64,000 nucleotides of DNA from UBA2231 sp964415175 (GTDB taxonomy: Bacteria > Elusimicrobiota > Elusimicrobia > Elusimicrobiales > UBA9959). Under the pieces are notes generated by a model. It was not told where the DNA came from. It made no database searches and was given only the letters and a program-made list of their open reading frames with translations. Position numbers and translations under genes: made by a program. The stretch is from NCBI GenBank assembly GCA_964415175.1, contig CAYPYG010000011.1, positions 1 to 64,000 of the forward strand. Reading direction: 5' to 3'. Positions 24,906-33,643 of the stretch are shown one piece after another (the first letter of the stretch is position 1; each line of letters opens with the position of its first letter).

Positions 24906-26783
24906 TCAATCGTCCGCATAGTCGCCTCCTCCGTCTTCCGCGGCAGTCCTTCGCGGCTGCCGGGCTTTGTCGAAAAGAAGATCCCCTATCACAAGGTGAT
25001 CGAGGTCCGTTCTCATAAAACACGCGTAGGCGTCGGCCGGCGAACACACTATCGGCTCCCCCCGCACGTTGAAACTGGTGTTCACCAGCAATCCGCAGCC
25101 GGTGAGTTCCTTAAAAGCGGTCAGCAGCGCGTGATATCGCGGATTGGACGCCCTGCTTACCGTCTGTACCCGGGCGGAGTAGTCCAGATGGGTCACAGCG
25201 GGCACGTCGGAGCTCCGGCGGGACAGCTTTTCTTCCAGGTCCGGCGCGGCGCCGTGCGCCGGACCGGAGAGGCGGCGCGCCGGTATTATATGGTCTATGA
25301 GCAGCATGTACGGGCTGGCGAAGCCGTTCTCGAAGAATTCCCCCGCGTCCTCTTCCCTGACGGACGGAGCGAAAGGTCTGAATCCTTCCCGGTGTTTTAT
25401 CTTGAGGTTGAGCTTCTTGCGCATCCCCGGGTCCCTCGCGTCCGCCAGGATGCTCCTGTTGCCCAGGGCCCTGGGGCCCCATTCCATGCGGCCCTGGAAC
25501 CAGCCGACCACCGCTCCCGAGGCCAGCAGTTTCGCGGTCCTGGCGCAGAGTTCGTCGTCGCTGAGCTTTTCGTAGACCGCGCCCGCCTCGCGCGCGAAGG
25601 TCTCCGCTTCCTCCCCGGTATAGTCCGGGCCGAGGAGTGCCCCGCTCATGCCGTCCGGGACCTCCGGGACGCGGGGTTCTCCCGAATAGATATGCCAGGC
25701 GGCCAGCGCCGCCCCGGGCGCTCCCCCCGCGTCTCCCGCCGCCGGCTGTATCCAGATGCGGTCGCAGATGCCGGCCTTCAGTATCCTGCCGTTGGCCACG
25801 CAGTTCAGGGCGACCCCGCCGGCCAGGCACAGGTCCCTGCTGCCCGTCAGCGCGACGGCATGGGCGGCCATCCTGGACAGCGCCTCACCGGTGAACTCCT
25901 GGGCCGCCAGGGCCATGTCGCAGTATTCCTGCTTGAGAGCGGACCCGGGCCGGCGGGGAGGTATCCCGAAAAGTTCCTCCCACCTGTCGTCCCTCGTCAT
26001 CTTAAGCCCCGTCGTATAATCGAAATAGTCCTGGTCGAGCCGGACGGAGCCGTCGTCTTTGAGGTCGGCAAGGACGTCCCTTATCTTACGGCCGAAGGCC
26101 GCGGTCCTGGGGGAGGCGGGGTCCCCGTAAGGGGCAAGGCCCATCAACTTGTACTCCCCGGAGTTGACCTTGAAGCCGGTATAGGCCGTGAAGGCCGAGT
26201 AGAGCAGCCCGAGGGAATGCGGGAAACGGAGTTCTTTCAATATCGTCAGGTCCTTCCCCCGGCCGGCGCATATCGACGCCGTGGCCCATTCGCCGACCCC
26301 GTCCACGGTGAGGACCGCCGCCTCCCCGAAAGGCGAGGGATAAAAAGCGCTGGCGGCGTGAGAGAGGTGATGTTCCGGGAAAAGCAGTTTTATTCCGGCG
26401 GCGGCGGGATCTATTTTCGCCAGCTCTTTCCTCAGCGTTCTCTTGAGCAGCATCTTCTCCCCGACCCAGACCGGGGCGGCGGAGAGGAACTGCGCGAACC
26501 CGCGCGGCGCATAAGCGTAGTAAGTCTCTATCAGGCGCTCGAACTTAAGGAGAGGTTTGTCGTAAAAAGCGACGGCTTCGACGCCGGCCAGTCCCGGGCC
26601 CTTGCCTTCCCGCTTCTCCGCCCAGTCCAGGGCCGCCCTTACGGCGAGGGCCGGGAATCCCGGGAAGTTCTTTGCCCTGTTAAAGCGCTCCTCCTGGGCG
26701 GCAAAGACGACCTTCCCGTCCTTCAGGAGGGCCGCCGCCGAATCGTGATAGAAAGCGGATATTCCGAGTATGTATCTGCTCAT
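24906..26783 (-). CDS. NodU/SxtI-type O-carbamoyltransferase
   Basis: 625 residues. Transfers a carbamoyl group from carbamoyl phosphate, usually via carbamoyl-AMP, to a hydroxyl of a natural product or sugar. Seen: N-terminal Kae1-like domain starting ILGISAFYHDSAAALLKDG and AAQEERFNR, metal-binding histidines in FPEHHLSHAASAFYPSPF, TVDGVGEW and NSGEYKLMGLAPYG, then the C-terminal domain with GRMEWGPRALGNRSILAD, FRPFAPSV and LVNTSFNVRGEPIVCSP. Together with DUF5989 and SxtJ it forms a conserved trio. The acceptor is unknown; no biosynthetic cluster is visible nearby. Confidence 0.92.
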   Translation of the reverse strand: MSRYILGISAFYHDSAAALLKDGKVVFAAQEERFNRAKNFPGFPALAVRAALDWAEKREGKGPGLAGVEAVAFYDKPLLKFERLIETYYAYAPRGFAQFLSAAPVWVGEKMLLKRTLRKELAKIDPAAAGIKLLFPEHHLSHAASAFYPSPFGEAAVLTVDGVGEWATASICAGRGKDLTILKELRFPHSLGLLYSAFTAYTGFKVNSGEYKLMGLAPYGDPASPRTAAFGRKIRDVLADLKDDGSVRLDQDYFDYTTGLKMTRDDRWEELFGIPPRRPGSALKQEYCDMALAAQEFTGEALSRMAAHAVALTGSRDLCLAGGVALNCVANGRILKAGICDRIWIQPAAGDAGGAPGAALAAWHIYSGEPRVPEVPDGMSGALLGPDYTGEEAETFAREAGAVYEKLSDDELCARTAKLLASGAVVGWFQGRMEWGPRALGNRSILADARDPGMRKKLNLKIKHREGFRPFAPSVREEDAGEFFENGFASPYMLLIDHIIPARRLSGPAHGAAPDLEEKLSRRSSDVPAVTHLDYSARVQTVSRASNPRYHALLTAFKELTGCGLLVNTSFNVRGEPIVCSPADAYACFMRTDLDHLVIGDLLFDKARQPRRTAAEDGGGDYADD

Positions 26784-26808
26784 TTGCCGGTCATGTCCGG
26801 GGACTTTC

Positions 26809-27276
26809 TCAGTTGACGTCCCCCAGGTATACGGGGCCGCGGAAGCGCCCGGCGGGAAGGATGAGCGACTTGAGGACCGAAGGATAGAGCCGTATCTTTT
26901 CCAGCCGCGCCAGCGGCATCCAGACCGCCCCGGTCTGCCGGAGATCCGGCACGCGGGCGGTCCGCTTTTTTCCCTCGTAGCGGCAGACGAACATTATCTC
27001 GACCTGGTGGAAGCCCTTGTCCCACCGGGCGAACTCGTGGTTCTTCCCCACATAGTCGCGGATGTAGCGCGGCCGCAGCGGTTCGGCCAGTACTCCCGTC
27101 TCTTCCAGGCATTCCCGGCGCAGGGCGTCCGCGAGCGTCTCGCCGTTCTTCTGCCCCCCGCCGGGCAGGAGGTAGTAGGTGCCCCAGCGGTCCCTGGCGC
27201 GCATCAGCAGCAGGCGGCCGTCCCGTACGACGAGGGGCTTGGCCGAGAGCCGGACTTTTTTGTCGCGCGTTATCAT
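26809..27276 (-). CDS. NUDIX hydrolase
   Basis: 155 residues with the NUDIX box GGGQKNGETLADALRRECLEETGV, i.e. Gx5Ex7REUxEExGU. It hydrolyses nucleoside diphosphates linked to another group; the substrate cannot be told from the sequence. One base separates its start from the stop of the outer-membrane protein gene and 25 bases separate it from the carbamoyltransferase. The nadE neighbour makes an NAD-related substrate possible. Confidence 0.88.
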   Translation of the reverse strand: MITRDKKVRLSAKPLVVRDGRLLLMRARDRWGTYYLLPGGGQKNGETLADALRRECLEETGVLAEPLRPRYIRDYVGKNHEFARWDKGFHQVEIMFVCRYEGKKRTARVPDLRQTGAVWMPLARLEKIRLYPSVLKSLILPAGRFRGPVYLGDVN

Positions 27277-27277
27277 T

Positions 27278-28621
27278 TCAGAAAGGGTAGCCCACGCGCA
27301 GTATGGTGTTGGTGCCTTCGGAGCCGAAGGCCAGGTCGGCCGTGGCCACCACCTGAGGGCGAAGCAGCAGCCGCAGGGAGAGTCCCGGACCGTAGCGGAG
27401 GTCTCCGGTCGAGAATCCCGAAGGGTCGGAGAACACGGCGCCCGCGTCGATGAACGGCGCTACCTCCACTTCGCGCAGGAATTTGAGGTACGGGACGCGG
27501 GACAGGGTTATGCGCTCCTCGAGGTTGACCACTATCTTGCCCCTGTCGGTGAACCTGCCGTCGCCGGCCATGCGCAGGCCCGTGGTCTCGCCCAGCTGCA
27601 CCTGCGCGTAGAAAGGCAGCTCGTCGCCCCGCTGGAACTGCAGCTGGTAGCGCAGCGCGGTGACGAAACGGCCCTCCCCCTTGTAGTTGTAGTAATGCTT
27701 GAGCTCGGCGTTGTAGGTCCGGTAATTGTAATCCGAACCGAGGGCCTTCGCGGAGTAGAGCACCGAGAAAGAGGCCAGCGTTCCTATCTTGGGCAGGAAC
27801 GGGTGGTCCGTGTCGTCGTAGAGGATGGAGAGGCGGTTGGCGTGGAAGAGCCGCGCCTTTTCGGCCGCGGCGTAGTCGGCCGGGTAGAGAGCGCTGACCT
27901 GCGGCACGCCGAGCACCGGCCCTTCCTGCGCCTGCTGCCTGTAGAGCGAGTGGTTGAGTTCCACGAAGAGATGCTTCATCACGGGCAGCGAGGCCGTGAA
28001 CTCCTCGCCTTCCTTGAGGATGGCGTAATTGGCCTTGTCCGCTTCGAACGAGCCGTTGCCGTAGCCGTAGAACGAGGGCTTGCCGGTGACGCGGTGCACC
28101 ACGTCCAGGCTGAAGCGCGCGTCCGTGCCCAGGACCCCGGGCCTGTAGAAATAGAAGTAGGCCTCGTTCTCGACGCGGCGGGAGACCGAGCCCCGGAACA
28201 TGATTATGCTCTTCTCGTCGGGGAAGAAATACTGCTTGTAGCCGAAGGTGGCGCCGAGGTTCTCGTTGTAGCTGACCGACGGGGCCATGACGTAATCCAC
28301 GCCGGTGCGCTGCGCGTTCCAGACGGCCCAGACCGGCATGACGCCTATGTTGAGCCCCAGGTCCTTGCCCGCCTCGGCTATCGGGAGCGGCAGTATCGGC
28401 CCTTTCTCCAGGTCTATGACCAGGGCGTCGAGCACGCGGTTGAAGAGGTCCGGAGCGTAGCCCGTGGCCGGCTCTTTGAGCGGTCTTACGATCTCCGTCC
28501 TGGAGGGAGGAGGCGTAGGTTTGTCGAGCGGATGCTGGCGGACGCTGCGCGGACCGGGCTGCGCCCAGGCCGCGGCCGCCAGCAGGAAAGAGGCGGCGAA
28601 AAGGACGGCCCTTTTCAGCAT
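27278..28621 (-). CDS. Outer-membrane barrel of the BamA/D15 type
   Basis: 447 residues. Signal peptide MLKRAVLFAASFLLAAAAWAQ, then strands with glycine/aromatic turns such as APSVSYNENLGATFGYKQYFF. A surface-antigen-like end includes FIDAGAVFSDPSGF, LRYGPGLSLRLLL and a final aromatic VGYPF as in barrels assembled by BamA. No POTRA repeats are visible, so it is a short family member of unknown role. The ATG at 28621 overlaps the nadE end by 7 bases; the longer open frame above it is out of phase with nadE and not real. Confidence 0.82.
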   Translation of the reverse strand: MLKRAVLFAASFLLAAAAWAQPGPRSVRQHPLDKPTPPPSRTEIVRPLKEPATGYAPDLFNRVLDALVIDLEKGPILPLPIAEAGKDLGLNIGVMPVWAVWNAQRTGVDYVMAPSVSYNENLGATFGYKQYFFPDEKSIIMFRGSVSRRVENEAYFYFYRPGVLGTDARFSLDVVHRVTGKPSFYGYGNGSFEADKANYAILKEGEEFTASLPVMKHLFVELNHSLYRQQAQEGPVLGVPQVSALYPADYAAAEKARLFHANRLSILYDDTDHPFLPKIGTLASFSVLYSAKALGSDYNYRTYNAELKHYYNYKGEGRFVTALRYQLQFQRGDELPFYAQVQLGETTGLRMAGDGRFTDRGKIVVNLEERITLSRVPYLKFLREVEVAPFIDAGAVFSDPSGFSTGDLRYGPGLSLRLLLRPQVVATADLAFGSEGTNTILRVGYPF

Positions 28622-30264
28622 CCGGGTCCCGGCCCCGCGGAAAGGCGCTTGGCGACGGGCATCTTGCGGCCCTGGCCGAAAGCCTTGCGCGTCACCTTGA
28701 GCCCTATGGCCAGCTGGCGGCGCTTGTATTCGTTGGCCGCTATCCGGCCGGCTATGCGGGAGGCTTCCGCGGCCGGCAGGCCGGCGCGGGCCGCGGCTTT
28801 CGCCGGAGGCAGGCCGTCCTCGACGAGCAGCGACACCAGCCGGTCCAGCTTGTCGTAAGGCGGCAGGTCGTCCTGGTCCTTCTGGCCGGGCTTGAGTTCG
28901 GCGGTCGGCGGGCGGGTCATAATGGAGGAAGGGATCTCCGGGTAAAGGGCCGAGAGTTCGTAGACGCGGCTTTTCACCAGGTCGGCCAGCGGCGCCAGCG
29001 CCCCGGCGGTGTCGCCGTAGAGCGTGCAGTAGCCCATCGCGATCTCCGACTTGTTGCCGGTGGCCAGCGCCAGCGCGCCGCTCTCGTTGGCGCGCGCCAT
29101 CAGTATGGTCCCGCGCGCCCGCGACTGCAGGTTCTGGAGCGTCAGGTCGATCCCGGAATAAGGGTCCCGCCTGCCCAGCGCGGCGGCGAGCGCCCTGTAG
29201 ACGGGATCTATGGGTATCGTCTCGTGACGCAGGCCCAGCGCGCGGGCCAGCCTCAGCGCGTCGTCGACGCTGCGCCGCTCCGTGAAGCGCGAGGGCATGA
29301 GCAGGGCGGTGACATTCCCGGGGCCCAGCGCGTCGGCGGCCAGGCAGGCGACCAGCGCCGAGTCTATGCCGCCGCTCAGGCCCAGCACCGCCCGGGAGAA
29401 GCCGGTCTTGCGGAAATAATCGGAGATGCCCAGCTTGAGCGCCGCGCGCAGTTCCGCGGCCTCCCCGGGCATGAAGGACCGCGCGCCGGGGGCGGGCCTG
29501 TCGGCGTCGAAAAGGAGCAGGTCCTCGGCGAAAGCCCTCCCGGCGGCGGCGACCCGGCCCGCGCCGTCGAACGCCAGGCTGTTGCCGTCGAATATCAGTT
29601 CGTCGTTGGCGCCGCACTGGTTGGCGTAGACCAGCGGCCTGCCGAGGCCGCGGGCGACCTTCGCGAGTACCGGGAGCCGCTCGGCCGGCTTGCCGCAATA
29701 ATAAGGAGAGGCGGAGAGATTGAGGTAAAGGTCCGCGCCTTTCTTTTTCAGGGCGGCCAGCGGGCTGGAGCCGTAAAGTTCCCGCCTGGGCAGCAGGCTG
29801 GTGCCCGCCCAGATGTCCTCGCAGACGGTGACGCCCAGCCGGCGTCCCCGGAAGACGACCGGGTCGTTGGAGGCGGCCGGCTCGAAATAGCGCGACTCGT
29901 CGAAGATGTCGTAAGTGGGGAGCAGCGACTTGAAGCGCCTGGCCGCTATCTTCCCCCCGTGCAGCAGCGCGGCGCCGTTGCGCAGCCGCCTCCCGCGGGC
30001 CGAGGGATTGAAATCGGCGTAACCTATCAGGCAGGCCGCGCGCCGCGTGCGGGCCGCCAGCGCCGAAAGCGCCAGCAGGTTCTCCTTGACGAACTCGTCG
30101 CGCTCCAGCAGGTCCAGAGGCGGGTAGCCGGTAAGGGCCAGTTCCGGGAATACCGCCAGCTCCGCTCCGGAGGCCTCGGCCCGGCGCAGGAAGTCCAGCG
30201 CCATGGAAACGTTGCCTTTTACGTCCCCCACCACGGGGTTCATCTGCGCCACGGCCGTTCTCAT
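28615..30264 (-). CDS. nadE: Glutamine-dependent NAD+ synthetase
   Basis: Last step of NAD synthesis: amidates deamido-NAD using glutamine. 549 residues in two domains. The N-terminal nitrilase-like glutaminase includes VFPELALTGYPPLDLL (Glu) and VTVCEDIW (nucleophile Cys). The synthetase domain includes LGLSGGIDSALVA (about 292-304) and ATGNKSEIAMGYCTLYGD. The ATG at 30264 (MRTAVAQMNPVVGD) is the family start. A -10 box ends 7 bases before it, which suggests a leaderless transcript. First gene of the minus-strand operon down to sxtJ. Confidence 0.95.
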   Translation of the reverse strand: MRTAVAQMNPVVGDVKGNVSMALDFLRRAEASGAELAVFPELALTGYPPLDLLERDEFVKENLLALSALAARTRRAACLIGYADFNPSARGRRLRNGAALLHGGKIAARRFKSLLPTYDIFDESRYFEPAASNDPVVFRGRRLGVTVCEDIWAGTSLLPRRELYGSSPLAALKKKGADLYLNLSASPYYCGKPAERLPVLAKVARGLGRPLVYANQCGANDELIFDGNSLAFDGAGRVAAAGRAFAEDLLLFDADRPAPGARSFMPGEAAELRAALKLGISDYFRKTGFSRAVLGLSGGIDSALVACLAADALGPGNVTALLMPSRFTERRSVDDALRLARALGLRHETIPIDPVYRALAAALGRRDPYSGIDLTLQNLQSRARGTILMARANESGALALATGNKSEIAMGYCTLYGDTAGALAPLADLVKSRVYELSALYPEIPSSIMTRPPTAELKPGQKDQDDLPPYDKLDRLVSLLVEDGLPPAKAAARAGLPAAEASRIAGRIAANEYKRRQLAIGLKVTRKAFGQGRKMPVAKRLSAGPGPGC

Positions 30265-30271
30265 GGCCCTT

Positions 30272-30300
30272 ATTATAGGAAAAGAGGCCTCCCGGCACAA
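30272..30300 (-). promoter_or_regulatory. nadE promoter, apparently leaderless
   Basis: On the minus strand TTGTGC (30295-30300), 17 bases, TATAAT (30272-30277), then AAGGGCC and the ATG. With a normal start 6-7 bases after the -10 box, transcription would begin at the ATG itself. Confidence 0.7.
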
Positions 30301-30321
30301 AAACGCGTCCGCGCGCGGAGG

Positions 30322-30335
30322 TTGACTTAAGTCAA
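30322..30335. promoter_or_regulatory. Palindrome TTGACTTAAGTCAA between nadE and rpsB
   Basis: A perfect 14 bp palindrome in the divergent nadE-rpsB region, 18 bases upstream of the rpsB -35 box. Possible operator or part of a second promoter (TTGACT resembles a -35 box on either strand). Confidence 0.4.
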
Positions 30336-30353
30336 ACATTTTTTTCGGCGTGG

Positions 30354-30383
30354 TTGAAAAATAACGGAAACATATGCTAATAT
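30354..30383 (+). promoter_or_regulatory. rpsB promoter
   Basis: TTGAAA (30354-30359), 18 bases, TAATAT (30378-30383). About 60 bases of leader precede the rpsB ATG, with a good Shine-Dalgarno AGGAGGAAG. Confidence 0.65.
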
Positions 30384-30452
30384 TTTCCGACGCCTTTTTG
30401 TCCTAACAGTTCAAAAACGCGATTTAGAAGTGCATACCCAGGAGGAAGTTCG

Positions 30453-31292
30453 ATGCTCAACATCTCGATGAAGACCATGCTGGAGGCCGGCGTTCATTTC
30501 GGCCACCAGACCTACAGATGGAATCCCAAGATGGCCCGCTACATATTCGGCGAGCGCAACGGGATCCATATCCTCGACCTTCAGAAGACGGTCAAGGAGC
30601 TCAAGAAGACCTACGGCAACGTGAAGGACGCCGCCAAAGCCGGGGCCAGGTTCCTTTTCGTGGGCACCAAGAAACAGGCCAAGGACATTATCCGCGAGGA
30701 GGCCCAGCGCGCCGAAGTCGCCTGCGTCTACGAGAAATGGCTGGGCGGCACGCTCACCAACTTCGACACGATCAAGCGCTCGATCAAGCGTCTCGAGGAG
30801 CTCGAGAAGCTCGAGAACGACGGTCTCTTCAAGGTCATGTCCAAGAAAGAGGTCTCCCGCCTGAGCAAGGAGAAGGAGCGCCTGGTCAAACTGCTCTCCG
30901 GCATCCGCGACATGAAGGCCCTGCCCGACTACATGTTCGTGATCGATCCCGTCGAGGAGATGGGCGCGATCCGCGAGGCCCGCAAGCTCAAGATCCCGAT
31001 AGTCGCGGTCTGCGATACCAACTGCGACCCCGACCTGATAGACTGGGCCGTGCCCGGCAACGACGACGCCGCCCGCTCGATCCGGCTTTTCTGCGGCGCT
31101 GTAGCCGACGCCATCATCGAGGGCCGCAAGGAGGCCGAAGAGGCCAGGCTGATAGCCCATCAGCAGGCGCAGGAGAAGGCCGCCCAGACCGAGGCCGAGC
31201 AGATGCAGCAGCAGGTCGACCAGGCTTATACCCAGCCGGCCGACGCCGCCGTCGAGCTGCCCGCCGAGGAACCGGTCCGCACCGAAGAGTGA
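30453..31292 (+). CDS. rpsB: 30S ribosomal protein S2
   Basis: 279 residues. Seen: MLEAGVHFGHQTYRWNPKM, YIFGERNGIHILDLQKT, FVGTKKQAKDIIREEAQ and WLGGTLTNFDTIKRSI, all typical of S2. The last 45 residues are a glutamine/alanine-rich extension (AQEKAAQTEAEQMQQQVDQ) beyond the normal end. First gene of rpsB-tsf-pyrH. Confidence 0.97.
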   Translation: MLNISMKTMLEAGVHFGHQTYRWNPKMARYIFGERNGIHILDLQKTVKELKKTYGNVKDAAKAGARFLFVGTKKQAKDIIREEAQRAEVACVYEKWLGGTLTNFDTIKRSIKRLEELEKLENDGLFKVMSKKEVSRLSKEKERLVKLLSGIRDMKALPDYMFVIDPVEEMGAIREARKLKIPIVAVCDTNCDPDLIDWAVPGNDDAARSIRLFCGAVADAIIEGRKEAEEARLIAHQQAQEKAAQTEAEQMQQQVDQAYTQPADAAVELPAEEPVRTEE

Positions 31293-31308
31293 CCGCCATT
31301 CCCCCTCT

Positions 31309-31334
31309 CCCGCCGCGCGCCCTGCGCGCGCGGG
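31309..31334 (+). other. GC-rich hairpin between rpsB and tsf
   Basis: CCCGCCGCGCGC-CCT-GCGCGCGCGGG folds into a stem of about ten pairs with one bulge in the 77 base rpsB-tsf gap. No U tract follows. Likely a partial terminator or processing site that sets the rpsB:tsf ratio, by analogy with other bacteria. Confidence 0.45.
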
Positions 31335-31369
31335 GGACGCGCAGCAGATCTATCCAAGGAGAGAACATC

Positions 31370-32275
31370 ATGAGCGTTGTTATCAAGAGCGAGCAGGTCA
31401 TGACCCTTCGTTCCAGGACCGGAGCGGGCATCATGGACTGCAAGTCCGCGCTTAACGAGGCGCAGGGCGACCTGGAGAAGGCCGTCGAGCTGCTCCGCAA
31501 GAAAGGCCTCGCCGGCCTGGCCAAACGCGCCGGCCGCGAGATGAAGGAAGGCCTCGTCGCCGTCAAGACCTCCGCCGACGGCGCCAGGATCGCGATGGTC
31601 GAGATCAACTGCGAGACCGACTTCGTCGCCAAGAACCAGGACGTGCTCGCTCTGGCGGACGGCCTCTGCTCCGCGATGCTGGAGAAGCCGGACTACGGCA
31701 ACCCCGCCGAGAACGCCGACGCCAAGGAGCGCCTCCAGGCCGTCGCGATGAAGTCCGGCGAGAACATGGCGATACGCCGCGGCGTCGTCTACGGCTCCGC
31801 CGGGACCGTCGCCAATTACTACCTCCACTCGGATTCCAGGAAAGCCTGCCTGGTCGAACTCGGCTTCGCCGGCGACCCGGCCAAGGCCCGCGGGGGCCTG
31901 GCCTCCCTGGCCAAGGAGATCGCGATGCAGGCCGTGGCCATGGGCCCCAAGTACCTGCGCCGCGAGGACGTCCCGGCCGAGGTGGTGGCGAAGGAGCGGG
32001 AGATCTACAAGGCCAAGACCGTCCAGGACGAAGAGGCCGCCAAGGCGCGGGCCGCCGAGACCGGCAAGCCTTACAGACCCAAGCCGCCGGAAGCCCTGGA
32101 GAAAATGCTGGAAGGCCGCGTCAACAAGTTCTACCAGGAGATCTGCCTCCTGGAGCAGGTTTCGATACGCGACTCCAAGAAGACGGTGACGCAGTTCGTC
32201 AAGGACTCCGAGGGAGCCCTCGGCGGCGCCATCACGGTTAAGCGCTTCGACTGCTACCTCGTGGGAGTCGAATGA
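31370..32275 (+). CDS. tsf: Elongation factor Ts
   Basis: Guanine nucleotide exchange factor for EF-Tu. 301 residues. Seen: LRSRTGAGIMDCKSALNEA and ETDFVAKN, the two signature regions, and the full-length C-terminal half. The ATG at 31370 (MSVVIKSEQVMTLR) has a Shine-Dalgarno AAGGAGAG; the open frame further upstream is a shadow of rpsB. The stop overlaps the pyrH start (ATGA). Confidence 0.97.
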   Translation: MSVVIKSEQVMTLRSRTGAGIMDCKSALNEAQGDLEKAVELLRKKGLAGLAKRAGREMKEGLVAVKTSADGARIAMVEINCETDFVAKNQDVLALADGLCSAMLEKPDYGNPAENADAKERLQAVAMKSGENMAIRRGVVYGSAGTVANYYLHSDSRKACLVELGFAGDPAKARGGLASLAKEIAMQAVAMGPKYLRREDVPAEVVAKEREIYKAKTVQDEEAAKARAAETGKPYRPKPPEALEKMLEGRVNKFYQEICLLEQVSIRDSKKTVTQFVKDSEGALGGAITVKRFDCYLVGVE

Positions 32276-32985
32276 AGTACAGGAGGATACTCCTCAAACT
32301 GTCCGGGGAAGCCCTCGCCCGCAGGGGCGGGGGCCACTCCATCGCCCCGGATTCCCTGACGTTCATAGCCGGGGAGATAGCCAAGTCGGTCCGCAAGGAC
32401 CTGCAGCTCGCCATCGTGATAGGCGGCGGCAATATCTGGCGCGGGGCCAAGGACGGCCTCGGCATGATAGACCGCGTCACCTCCGACAATATGGGCATGC
32501 TCGCCACCGTCGTGAACGCGATGGCGCTGCAGTCCGCCCTGGAGCACCGCGGCGTCGCCACGCGCGTGCAGACCGCCATAGAGATCTCGCGCCTCGCCGA
32601 GCCGTTCATCCGCCGCCGCGCCATACGCCACCTCGAGAAGGGCCGCGTCGTCATCTTCGCCGGCGGCACCGGCAATCCCTATTTCACCACCGATTCCGCG
32701 GCCGCCCTGCGCGCCGCCGAGATCGGCGCCGACGTCATCTTCAAGGCCACGCAGGTGGACGGCGTCTACACCGGCGACCCGAAAAAGGACCCGAAGGCCA
32801 GGCTGATAAAGGACATCACCTACATGAAGGCCATCGAGCGCAGGCTGCGTTTCATGGACACCAGCGCGCTGAGCCTCTGCATGGAGAACAATATCCCGAT
32901 CCTGGTCTTCGACCTCCACAAGCCCGGCAATATCAAGCGGGCCGTGGGCGGGGAGCGCGTCGGCACCCTCATCGTCAATGACTGA
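32272..32985 (+). CDS. pyrH: UMP kinase
   Basis: Phosphorylates UMP to UDP; hexameric amino-acid-kinase fold. 237 residues. Seen: YRRILLKLSGEALARRG, IVIGGGNIWRGA, DRVTSDNMGMLATVVNAMALQ, GTGNPYFTTDSAAALRA and VDGVYTGDPKKDP. Normal place after tsf, but frr does not follow directly: gmhA is inserted between them. Confidence 0.97.
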   Translation: MKYRRILLKLSGEALARRGGGHSIAPDSLTFIAGEIAKSVRKDLQLAIVIGGGNIWRGAKDGLGMIDRVTSDNMGMLATVVNAMALQSALEHRGVATRVQTAIEISRLAEPFIRRRAIRHLEKGRVVIFAGGTGNPYFTTDSAAALRAAEIGADVIFKATQVDGVYTGDPKKDPKARLIKDITYMKAIERRLRFMDTSALSLCMENNIPILVFDLHKPGNIKRAVGGERVGTLIVND

Positions 32986-33544
32986 GAAAGAGAAGATCCT
33001 CGCCGCCGTGAAGGACCACCGGGAGCTCCTCGGCTGGTTCGAGGGCTCCGCCCCCCTCCTGGCCGGGATGGCGGCCGCGGTCTCCGCCGCCTTCGCGGGC
33101 GGCGGCAGGCTGCTCATCTGCGGCAACGGCGGCAGCGCCGCGGACAGCCAGCATATAGCCGGCGAGTTCGTCGGCCGCTTCAAGCGCGAACGCCGCGCGG
33201 CGGCCGCCATCGCGCTGAGCTCGGACACTTCCATACTCACCTGTCTGGGCAACGACTACGGCTTCGACACGGTCTTCGAGCGGCAGGTGGAGGCCTACGG
33301 CCGCCCCGGCGACGTCCTGCTGGGCATCTCCACTTCCGGCAACAGCGCCAATGTCGTGAAGGCCGCGCTGAAGGCCAGGTCCCAGGGCATGAAGGTGCTT
33401 GGCTTCCTCGGCTGCGGCGGCGGCAAGCTGGCGCCCCTCTGCGATCTCGCTCTCTCCGTCCCCTCCAAGGACACTCCCCGGGTGCAGGAGATGCACGGCC
33501 TGGCCATGCACTGTTTCTGCGCGCTGGTGGAAGAGACCCTCTGA
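32978..33544 (+). CDS. gmhA: Sedoheptulose-7-phosphate isomerase (SIS domain)
   Basis: First enzyme of ADP-heptose synthesis for the LPS inner core. 188 residues with LLICGNGGSAADSQHIAGEFVGRF, GISTSGNSANVV and LSVPSKDTPRVQEMHGLAMH, the GmhA pattern. Overlaps the pyrH end by 8 bases, so it is cotranscribed. Supports an LPS-bearing outer membrane. A position inside the pyrH-frr operon is unusual. Confidence 0.93.
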   Translation: MTEKEKILAAVKDHRELLGWFEGSAPLLAGMAAAVSAAFAGGGRLLICGNGGSAADSQHIAGEFVGRFKRERRAAAAIALSSDTSILTCLGNDYGFDTVFERQVEAYGRPGDVLLGISTSGNSANVVKAALKARSQGMKVLGFLGCGGGKLAPLCDLALSVPSKDTPRVQEMHGLAMHCFCALVEETL

Positions 33545-33581
33545 CGGGGTCGAAAGTAAAGACCTGCCCCCCCATTTTTAA

Positions 33582-33587
33582 TATAAT
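33582..33587 (+). promoter_or_regulatory. Possible frr -10 box
   Basis: TATAAT in an AT-rich patch (ATTTTTAATATAATTG) 56 bases before frr, followed by the palindrome TTGATATCAA (33587-33596). No clear -35 box; upstream lies GGGGTCGAAAGTAAAGACC, which resembles half of a palindromic element. Confidence 0.35.
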
Positions 33588-33643
33588 TGATATCAAGGCG
33601 CGGCCCTGGCCGCGCCGCATTCCCGTTCTCAAGGAGCGTGCAT

